Shown: positions 1 through 5,427 of the stretch, in pieces
Layout: every line of letters begins with the position of its first letter
How positions within the stretch are numbered: position 1 is the stretch's first letter
From: Prevotella sp. UBA5379
GTDB taxonomy: Bacteria > Bacteroidota > Bacteroidia > Bacteroidales > Bacteroidaceae
Direction of reading: 5' to 3'
Assembly (NCBI GenBank): GCA_002409785.1
Contig: DHOX01000052.1
Location: forward strand, 2,031 to 13,015
Length of the DNA: 10,985 nucleotides
Program-made: the position numbers and the translations under genes
Notes under the pieces: generated by a model
Told to the model about the DNA's origin: nothing
Seen by the model: the letters and a program-made list of their open reading frames with translations, nothing else
The model's database searches: none

Positions 1-191
1 GTCTTGACGGCCCTTTTTAAATAAGAGGTGTAAGCGATGTCAAAAGTATAGCCTTCTTGCTTCAGAAGTTTTCCGGCGTTTTCCGCCTCCGTTATTCCCT
101 GGGGAGATAAATCTACGTTTGTCCAACCTGTAAACCGGTTTTCTTTGTTCCATTGGCTTTGGCCATGTCTGACTAATACGATTCTTTTCAT
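1..191 (-). CDS. gpmA: 2,3-bisphosphoglycerate-dependent phosphoglycerate mutase, N-terminal part (cut by window edge)
   Basis: This cytoplasmic glycolytic enzyme interconverts 3- and 2-phosphoglycerate through a phosphohistidine. Sixty-three codons are visible, roughly a quarter of a protein of about 248 residues; the rest lies before position 1. The reading starts MKRIVLVRHGQSQWN, with the histidine phosphatase signature RHG at residues 8-10 (His9 is the phosphorylated residue). It continues with ENRFTGW (17-23) and AYTSYLKRAVKT (53-64), all as in Escherichia coli GpmA. The ATG at 189-191 is chosen because it sits directly before the first beta strand, as in other family members. An in-frame ATG at 234-236 would add 15 residues with no family support. 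The gene is transcribed in the same direction as the xyn genes upstream of it but is separated by 223 bp, so it is probably an independent unit and the border of the xylan locus. Confidence 0.95.
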   Translation of the reverse strand, partial: MKRIVLVRHGQSQWNKENRFTGWTNVDLSPQGITEAENAGKLLKQEGYTFDIAYTSYLKRAVK

Positions 192-299
192 TTCTTTGAT
201 GAATTTATGAAGTCCAACAATATTTTTATTCTGCATCAGCCAGGGAGGTGCTTCTATGGTAGTTGAGAGCCAAAGTTTAGTGTCTTCTCTGACCTTTTA

Positions 300-307
300 C
301 AAATATA
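300..307 (-). promoter_or_regulatory. Candidate Bacteroidetes -7 box for gpmA
   Basis: The minus strand reads TATATTTG here, an exact match to the Bacteroidetes -7 consensus TAnnTTTG. No good TTTG (-33) element is found 19-21 bp upstream. If used, transcription would begin near position 295 and give a leader of roughly 100 nt before the gpmA ATG. A poorer box, TATTGTTG, lies closer to the gene, about 30 bp before the ATG. The identical octamer occurs before xynE. Confidence 0.35.
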
Positions 308-343
308 ACACTAAATATTTTATCGGACTACTTTTTAGATGAT

Positions 344-366
344 TTTTAACGGTTTGACTGTTAAAA
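344..366. repeat. Inverted repeat between xynB and gpmA
   Basis: Arms TTTTAAC (344-350) and GTTAAAA (360-366) are perfectly complementary around a 9-bp centre. Read as plus-strand RNA, the centre also pairs (G.U, G-C, U-A), giving a 10-bp stem with a 3-nt loop followed shortly by a T-rich run (371-377). As minus-strand RNA there is one A.C mismatch and no T-tract. It lies about 50 bp after the xynB stop and about 35-60 bp upstream of the candidate gpmA -7 box. It could be a transcript-end structure for the xyn operon or a regulator binding site for gpmA. I cannot decide which. Confidence 0.45.
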
Positions 367-414
367 GTTATCTTTTTCCAGAGAGGGCAAGCTTGTTTAG
401 ACCGTATGGCCGTC

Positions 415-1380
415 TTATTCACTTTTCATGGGGATAATATTACCTTCAGGGTCATATTGGAGTGGCATGACTTTCAATGACCGTAACCAGGTCTTGTTAT
501 GGCTGGGTATGCAGTCGTGATGGAAGAGATACCATTGTCCCTGGTATTCGATGATGCAGTGGTGTGTCGTCCATCCCACAACAGGTTTAAGGATGATGCC
601 TTTATAAGTAAAAGGCCCGTAGGGATTGTCTCCTACACCATAGCAGAGCAGGTGAGTGTCGCCAGTGCTGTAACTGAAATAGTATCTGCCTTGATATTTG
701 TGCATCCAACTGGCTTCAAAGAAACGGTGTGGATCATCGGCTGTCAGGGGTTGCCCCTGGGCATCTGTGACTATCACGGGTCTGGGCATTTCCCCGAATT
801 GCCGGGGATCACCGGTTAAGCGAGCCACACGGGAAGGTATAGCCTGTTCCTTACCTGAAGGGAGATGTTCGCTCTTCAATGCTTTGTTATCTTGATACCT
901 TTGCAACTGGCCGCCCCAGAGACCACCGAAATAAACATAGATTTTCCCGTCATCGTCTTTGAACACACAGGGATCAATACTGTAACTGGCACGTATAGGG
1001 TCGGGGTCGGGATGGAACGGACCTTCCGGACGATCTGCTGTGGCTGCGCCTAAATGAAACACTCCATTATAATCCTTGGCGGAAAAGATGAGATAATACC
1101 GGCCGTCCTTTTCTACTACATCATTGTCCCACATCTGTTTTTCGGCCCATGGGACATCTTTTACATCAAGGATGACACCTTCGTCTGCAACGGGAGCAGA
1201 CATAGGATTACCGTCAATGGTGAGTACATGATAGTCCTTCATCTGAAAATGCCCGCCGTCATCGTCAAAGGCAGCACCACTGTCCCAGTCATGAGAGGGA
1301 TAGACATAGATTTTATGGTTAAAAACATGGGCTGCTGGGTCAGCCATGTAATCCTGCGGGAATAAATACCTTGCTTTCAT
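415..1380 (-). CDS. xynB: GH43 family beta-xylosidase / exo-acting xylosidase (XynB-like)
   Basis: The 321-residue protein is a single-domain five-bladed propeller glycosidase of family GH43, resembling the XynB exo-xylanase group (probably subfamily 1). The three expected acidic residues are visible: Asp14 in MADPAAHVF (general base), Asp136 in SIDPCVF (pKa modulator) and Glu222 in FFEASWMHK (general acid). Other blade motifs are WDNDVVEKDGRYYLIFSA (84-101) and KIYVYFGGLWGG (146-157). It should release xylose from the non-reducing end of xylo-oligosaccharides; side activity on arabinofuranosides is common in the family. There is no signal peptide, so it is expected to act in the cytoplasm on sugar brought in by XynD. 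The ATG lies 8 bp after the xynA stop, so the two are cotranslated from one message. The leader is A/T-rich with no Shine-Dalgarno. It is the last gene of the minus-strand run. The family is secure; the exact substrate is inferred. Confidence 0.93.
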   Translation of the reverse strand: MKARYLFPQDYMADPAAHVFNHKIYVYPSHDWDSGAAFDDDGGHFQMKDYHVLTIDGNPMSAPVADEGVILDVKDVPWAEKQMWDNDVVEKDGRYYLIFSAKDYNGVFHLGAATADRPEGPFHPDPDPIRASYSIDPCVFKDDDGKIYVYFGGLWGGQLQRYQDNKALKSEHLPSGKEQAIPSRVARLTGDPRQFGEMPRPVIVTDAQGQPLTADDPHRFFEASWMHKYQGRYYFSYSTGDTHLLCYGVGDNPYGPFTYKGIILKPVVGWTTHHCIIEYQGQWYLFHHDCIPSHNKTWLRSLKVMPLQYDPEGNIIPMKSE

Positions 1381-1388
1381 GGTATATT

Positions 1389-2537
1389 TTATTTAAATAG
1401 TTTGATAATCTTTCTTACAATAGGCTTTGGCTGGTATTTCCGATCGAAGAGCAGGGGATAGTTGGTCCTGCCGGGTATGGGCCAGTTGTTCAGCCAACTG
1501 TTGTTGTCGGAGACGCCCCAGAGGGTCACCCGGTTGACGTGTGCAGCATATTTCCGATATAACCGGAAGAAGGCGAGGTACTGGCTGTTAAAAACTTTTT
1601 GTGCTTCCTGAGTGAGGCCTTTGGCATACGGATTCAAAGTTTGGTCATACTGGAATTCCTGGTTGATCTCAGCGCCTCCGAAATGTTTGGGATTAGGGAG
1701 CATATTGATGTCAAGTTCAGTGAATTGTACTTTTACACCGGCAGCAATAAATGCCCGAATGCTTTTTTCATATTCAGTGAGGTCGGGATAGTCATATCCG
1801 TTATGACTTTGCATCCCTACGGCATCAATACGGCAGCCTGCTGCTTTGAGTTTCTTGATAAGTTTGACCACCGTTTCCCTTTTTTGGGGATTAGACATGG
1901 AATAGTCATTATAATAGAGTTCTGCATGGGGATCTGCCTCATGGGCGAATTTGAAAGCCAGTTTGAAATACTCAGGTCCGATAGTCCTGTACCAGGGACT
2001 TTTTCGGAGAGAACCGTCGTCCAGAACAGCTTCATTGATGACATCCCATCCGAACACTTGTCCTTTGAAATGTCCTACTACGGTAGTGATGTAATCATGC
2101 ATGCGCCGGACCATTTCCTCACGGCCGGGCAGTTCTCCATACTGATCCTTGAACATCCAGGGAGCTGTCTGATTGTGCCAGATCAGCACATGGCCTATGA
2201 CCTTCATCCCATGATCAAGACCGAATTGTACGAGGCTGTCAGCCTGGGTCCAGCAAAACTGCCCCTTTGCGGGCTCAAGGTACATCGGCTTCATGCAGTT
2301 TTCCGCCACGATCGAATTAAATTGATTTGTGATTATTGATGTGGCTTTCGGATCTCTGCCTTCAACCTGATCAACGGTTACGGCGGTCCCGATAAGAAAG
2401 TGTTTTCCGATTACGTTCTTTAATGCCGGGATTTGTTTCTTTGCCTGAGTTGAAAGAGGCAGGAACATTAGAACGGCAAGAATACAGATAGCAATCTCTT
2501 TTAGTTTCATTTTCGTATGTATCATATTTTTCTTCAT
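1389..2537 (-). CDS. xynA: GH10 endo-1,4-beta-xylanase (XynA-like), secreted
   Basis: This 382-residue retaining endoxylanase cleaves internal beta-1,4 bonds of xylan. A type I signal peptide (hydrophobic about 15-28, STQA then cut near 32/33) has no lipobox, so the enzyme is exported to the periplasm or beyond. The remainder is one complete (beta/alpha)8 GH10 domain: GHVLIWHNQTAPWM (115-128), acid/base Glu169 in WDVINEAV, YYNDYS (208-213), GMQSH (241-245), nucleophile Glu274 in FTELDI and the aglycone-side LWGVSDNNSWL (339-349). There is no carbohydrate-binding insertion or extra domain, unlike some larger Prevotella GH10 enzymes, which suggests action on short or already solubilised xylan. 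ATG codons 5 and 10 are alternative starts, and codon 10 (2508-2510) would give a more typical signal peptide. The gene follows xynD by 23 bp and precedes xynB by 8 bp. All catalytic residues are present. Confidence 0.97.
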   Translation of the reverse strand: MKKNMIHTKMKLKEIAICILAVLMFLPLSTQAKKQIPALKNVIGKHFLIGTAVTVDQVEGRDPKATSIITNQFNSIVAENCMKPMYLEPAKGQFCWTQADSLVQFGLDHGMKVIGHVLIWHNQTAPWMFKDQYGELPGREEMVRRMHDYITTVVGHFKGQVFGWDVINEAVLDDGSLRKSPWYRTIGPEYFKLAFKFAHEADPHAELYYNDYSMSNPQKRETVVKLIKKLKAAGCRIDAVGMQSHNGYDYPDLTEYEKSIRAFIAAGVKVQFTELDINMLPNPKHFGGAEINQEFQYDQTLNPYAKGLTQEAQKVFNSQYLAFFRLYRKYAAHVNRVTLWGVSDNNSWLNNWPIPGRTNYPLLFDRKYQPKPIVRKIIKLFK

Positions 2538-2560
2538 TCAGAATTTTCACAGATAAGTAT

Positions 2561-3985
2561 TTACTTCAGATCTTGGCAGTGCCGGGATTCGATAGCTTTA
2601 TTGATCTTGTCTATTTTCTCATCACTTAATTCATATTTGGAAATGATAAACATGGCGAGAATCAGAAGGATGGCCGGAATGATACAAACCAGCCATAGAA
2701 TCCCCTGTTGGGCAAAAACTGTTTGTGTGGTGGCATTGTCCTTGTTAAATCCCACAAAACTCAGTACCAGACCTGGAATAACTCCTCCGAGTGCCATGCC
2801 TGCTTTGTAGAAAATGCCGGTCAGGGCATTGACGATACCTGAAATGCGGCGCCCGGTGGTATATTCGCCGTAGGAGATGACCTCCGGGACCAGAGCCCAC
2901 ATATAACCGGTGGCGACGATCACGCCTGTTGACTTGATAAACTGTGCGATATAAACCATCCAGATCTGATTCTTTAAGGCAGGTATGACGGAAACGATGT
3001 AGAGAACAGCCATACCGAAGATGGCGATACTCAGGAAAACATAGAACATCCGCTTTTTACCGATCTTTCTCTTGATTGCTGGGACCATCGGCATGAAGAT
3101 GAAAGCAGGAATGGAACCGAGTGCCATAAAGTCAGCCATCTGGCTGCTGGTACCGTTTACGTTGTAGATCATATAGTAGGAACCTGCCGAATTTCCGATT
3201 GCGGTCATGGCAAATGCGGTAATGAAGAAGAAAGCAAGAATACGGAGAGGACGGTTTCGCATAAACTCTACCCACAGATCACTGACTTTTACATTGGCTG
3301 TTTCTTTCTTGTCCATTACTACCCGTTCACGGGTCTGGGAAAAACAGAAGATCAGTAGGATAAAACCGGCGATGGCATAGATCGCCATAGTCATAAACCA
3401 GGCATGGGCATCTGCTTTTGTGTTTGTAAGTCCATCAGGCGATATCTTCGCTACGATTTTCGGGATGCCATAGGCTACAGCCAGTCCTCCCAGGTTGGCC
3501 ATGAACATCCTGACAGAGGTGAGGACTGTAATCTCGTCAGTGTCCCGTGTAAGACTGGCATTTAAGGCTCCGTAGGGAACGTTGACCAGAGTATAACACA
3601 TGGACATGCCTACATAGGTGATATAGGCATAGAGGAGGGATCCGGAAAAACCGTTCCAGAAGCAGAGTATGGCAAATCCGGATAAAGGAATGCCTCCAAG
3701 GACCAGGTAGGAACGATATTTCCCCCACCGTGGGCTATGCTTATCAACGAATGTTCCCACAATAGGATCCCAGAGTACGTCCACGAGCCGTACGACAAGA
3801 AACATGACAGCAGCTGAGGCTGGGGAGAGTCCGAAGACATTGGTATAGAAAAGCAATAAATACATGCCGATAGTCTGGTAGATGAGATTCTGCGCCATAT
3901 CCCCGGAGCCAAATCCGATACGTTGGATCCAGTTGAGTTTATAGAATCCCATGGATTCCCTATTTGTAGTTACCTTTGTGTCCAT
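2561..3985 (-). CDS. xynD: Glycoside-pentoside-hexuronide (GPH) family sugar:cation symporter
   Basis: The 474-residue polytopic inner-membrane protein is of the MelB/XynP type (major facilitator fold, about 12 membrane segments by hydrophobicity). Family marks are GSGDMAQNLIYQ (26-37), RLVDVLWDPIVG (66-77), RWGKYRSYLV (86-95), NVPYGAL (135-141), a basic-rich cytoplasmic loop about 215-245, and SYGEYTTGRRISGI (371-384). Asp69 and Asp73 in the D-x3-D motif correspond, by motif position from memory, to the cation-site aspartates of MelB. The likely role is uptake of xylose-containing disaccharides or short oligosaccharides coupled to sodium or protons; the sugar is inferred from its neighbours. 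It sits between the esterase gene (79-bp gap with a hairpin) and xynA (23 bp). The chosen ATG gives a short soluble N-terminus; Met12 is an alternative start. It matches the sodium:galactoside symporter-like xynD reported in the P. bryantii cluster. Confidence 0.93.
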   Translation of the reverse strand: MDTKVTTNRESMGFYKLNWIQRIGFGSGDMAQNLIYQTIGMYLLLFYTNVFGLSPASAAVMFLVVRLVDVLWDPIVGTFVDKHSPRWGKYRSYLVLGGIPLSGFAILCFWNGFSGSLLYAYITYVGMSMCYTLVNVPYGALNASLTRDTDEITVLTSVRMFMANLGGLAVAYGIPKIVAKISPDGLTNTKADAHAWFMTMAIYAIAGFILLIFCFSQTRERVVMDKKETANVKVSDLWVEFMRNRPLRILAFFFITAFAMTAIGNSAGSYYMIYNVNGTSSQMADFMALGSIPAFIFMPMVPAIKRKIGKKRMFYVFLSIAIFGMAVLYIVSVIPALKNQIWMVYIAQFIKSTGVIVATGYMWALVPEVISYGEYTTGRRISGIVNALTGIFYKAGMALGGVIPGLVLSFVGFNKDNATTQTVFAQQGILWLVCIIPAILLILAMFIISKYELSDEKIDKINKAIESRHCQDLK

Positions 3986-4024
3986 TCTTGTTAGATGTGA
4001 TATGATTGTCGTTTTTCCGTAGTT

Positions 4025-4045
4025 GGGTACTTTCCTTGAATACCC
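4025..4045 (-). other. Small intercistronic hairpin between xynE and xynD
   Basis: In the minus-strand transcript GGGTA and TACCC form a 5-bp outer stem. Inside it TTC pairs with GAA around an AAG loop, with a 2-nt bulge on the 3' side. It lies 19 nt after the xynE stop. It is followed by AACTACGG rather than a T-run, so it is not a classical terminator. It could mark an mRNA processing or stability point. No TAnnTTTG box is visible in this 79-bp gap, so xynD probably depends on the xynE promoter. Confidence 0.35.
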
Positions 4046-4064
4046 TGTATACTGTAGCGTCTTT

Positions 4065-5264
4065 TTATTCTGCCTGAGTCTGATAAGGAGGATTATTCCC
4101 CTGGATTATTTGAGCTGCAAATTTCCCCATAACTTCATATCCCTTGGGGTTCAGATGAAGCCAGTCAAATGAATATTCTGGCCGGATTTGTTCCGGATCC
4201 TTCTCGTCACGTACTAATTGGTCGAAGTCGATAACCCCGTCGAAGGCTCCGCTAGTGCGGATCCATTGATTGACGGTCTGGCGTGCAGCTTCATGGAAGA
4301 AGGTGTACCAGCCATTGCCTTTAAATGGCGTAATGGTTGCACCATAAACTTTTATGCCTTTTGCCCGTGCTTTAATAGTCATCGTCTGGTAAGCCTCAAT
4401 CAACTTATGTGAGATTTCTTCTGCATTTCCTTTACAGCAACCGATATCATTGGTCCCTTCGAAAATGATCAATCGGTCCACGCCTTTCTGATCCAGAATA
4501 TCCCGGTCAAAGCGCTTCAGGGCTGGATCACTGATCCCTCCTGATATAACACAGTTGCCACCGATCCCCAGATTCAATACACCAGCATTTCCATTTAAAG
4601 CTTCTGCCATAAAGTCAGTCCAGCGGTTCTGTTTGCCGGTAGTGCTTCCGCGTCCGTCAGTGATCGAATTGCCCAGTATAGCTATTGCATGGGAGGAGGA
4701 CAGCACGTTGATTTTGGACAGGTTATACCAGTGGGCAGGGGTGTCTATGACAACAAATGGTTTACCGGGTCGTATCATACCCTTGGCAATATAAGATAGG
4801 GTACGAGAGCCGCGATGAGAAGTGGCATTCTCCGGAACTTGAGAACCATAGCAGATGGTAACGGCAAGTCGTTGCAGTGGTCGTAGCTGGTAATCCAGGG
4901 CATCGGAATAGATGGCTTTTCCTGCGGGTAGGATTACAGACCGCTTGCCGTTGAACTTCAGCCATCTGGCTGTATGGGGATCAATATTGCATGAGTCCAG
5001 GGCATCGGCCAGATAGACAGCTTTTATTTCAACGGGGTGGCAGCTCTTTTCATTGGAGAGTTGTACCTCAAGGCGTGTGCCACCTAGAGAGACATGAATG
5101 ATTTCCCGCAACGTAGTGTTGGCCAAGTTGGTGTTCCGGGGCATGTCTTCAACTCCTGTATATTCTACTGCCGTAGCGAAGGTTCCCACCCATTTCGGCG
5201 TTTGGGCATACAGACTTGCCTCTAAGGAGAGGAGCATGAACAATGCAATGATCTTTCTTCTCAT
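4065..5264 (-). CDS. xynE: Secreted SGNH/GDSL-family esterase (XynE-like), candidate xylan deacetylase
   Basis: The 399-residue protein has a type I signal peptide (MRRKIIALFMLLSLEASLYA, cut before QTPK). A beta-rich N-terminal domain (about 24-180) and a C-terminal SGNH hydrolase domain follow. The catalytic blocks are AILGNSITDGRGS with nucleophile Ser200, GIGGN (about 233-237, oxyanion Gly), EGTNDIG with Asn272, and FDWLHLNPKGY with Asp367 and His370. Block I reads GNSIT rather than GDSIT. It most resembles the P. bryantii XynE group, described as putative arylesterase/acylhydrolase. Removal of acetyl groups from xylan fits the neighbours but is inferred. The open frame extends 26 codons further upstream to 5342, but that stretch contains the promoter -7 box and has no signal-peptide character, so the ATG at 5262-5264 is preferred. 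This is the first gene of the minus-strand operon. Confidence 0.9.
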   Translation of the reverse strand: MRRKIIALFMLLSLEASLYAQTPKWVGTFATAVEYTGVEDMPRNTNLANTTLREIIHVSLGGTRLEVQLSNEKSCHPVEIKAVYLADALDSCNIDPHTARWLKFNGKRSVILPAGKAIYSDALDYQLRPLQRLAVTICYGSQVPENATSHRGSRTLSYIAKGMIRPGKPFVVIDTPAHWYNLSKINVLSSSHAIAILGNSITDGRGSTTGKQNRWTDFMAEALNGNAGVLNLGIGGNCVISGGISDPALKRFDRDILDQKGVDRLIIFEGTNDIGCCKGNAEEISHKLIEAYQTMTIKARAKGIKVYGATITPFKGNGWYTFFHEAARQTVNQWIRTSGAFDGVIDFDQLVRDEKDPEQIRPEYSFDWLHLNPKGYEVMGKFAAQIIQGNNPPYQTQAE

Positions 5265-5275
5265 GATATTCTTGT

Positions 5276-5289
5276 TTTGCAGCTGCAAA
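5276..5289. promoter_or_regulatory. Perfect 14-bp palindrome TTTGCAGCTGCAAA at the xynE promoter
   Basis: The sequence is its own reverse complement over all 14 bases; symmetry stops at the T/T pair 5275/5290. It overlaps the last four bases of the xynE -7 box and covers the predicted transcription start and the first part of the leader, ending 11 bp before the ATG. That position suits a repressor operator, or it may partly reflect a mirrored TTTG motif. The binding protein, if any, is unknown. Confidence 0.5.
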
Positions 5290-5313
5290 TATAAACATAT
5301 CTTTTTTAACAAA
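5286..5313 (-). promoter_or_regulatory. Candidate promoter of the xynE-D-A-B operon
   Basis: On the minus strand TATATTTG (5286-5293) matches the Bacteroidetes -7 consensus TAnnTTTG exactly. A TTTG (5310-5313) lies 16 bp upstream, closer than the usual 19-21 bp, so the -33 assignment is weak. Such a suboptimal promoter is compatible with need for an activator. Transcription would begin near 5281, giving a leader of only about 17 nt before the XynE ATG at 5264. Confidence 0.55.
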
Positions 5314-5324
5314 ACATCTAATTC

Positions 5325-5351
5325 GTAACGGTAACGTTTCAATTTGTTTCA
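5325..5351. promoter_or_regulatory. Direct repeats in the divergent region, candidate XynR operator
   Basis: GTAACG occurs twice in tandem (5325-5330, 5331-5336). GTTTCA occurs twice with starts exactly 10 bp apart (5336-5341, 5346-5351), so both copies face the same side of the helix. They lie upstream of both predicted promoters, about 30-60 bp from the xynE -7 box and 50-75 bp from the xynF -7 box. Phased direct repeats are the usual target form for AraC-type DNA-binding domains, which hybrid two-component regulators normally carry at their C-terminus. The link to XynR is inference. Confidence 0.35.
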
Positions 5352-5375
5352 TTCTGGTGTTTTTCATGGAGAATC

Positions 5376-5407
5376 TTAGGCTGGAACAGAAACATTCATT
5401 ATTTTTG
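5376..5407 (+). promoter_or_regulatory. Candidate promoter of xynF-xynR
   Basis: TATTTTTG (5400-5407) matches the Bacteroidetes -7 consensus TAnnTTTG. TTAG (5376-5379) is a three-of-four match to the -33 TTTG at the normal 20-bp spacing. The expected transcription start is near 5412, leaving a leader of about 16 nt before the ATG at 5428. This mirrors the short leader on the xynE side. Confidence 0.55.
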
Positions 5408-5427
5408 TGGAAATAAATCAAAAGGCC

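Noticed and set aside
401..414. GAC...GTC pairing right after the xynB stop as a terminator
   Set aside because: Only three base pairs can form and no T-run follows in the minus-strand direction.
1599..2339. 246-codon open frame on the plus strand opposite xynA
   Set aside because: It lies entirely antisense to a GH10 gene with all catalytic motifs intact, and its translation shows no recognisable domain. It is a shadow frame.
5265..5342. N-terminal extension of XynE by 26 residues
   Set aside because: It overlaps the -7 box and the palindrome, is not signal-peptide-like, and would bury a good signal peptide that begins at ATG 5264.
5407..5427. GTG start adding seven residues to XynF
   Set aside because: The GTG begins at the last base of the TATTTTTG box, so it would lie upstream of the predicted transcript start.
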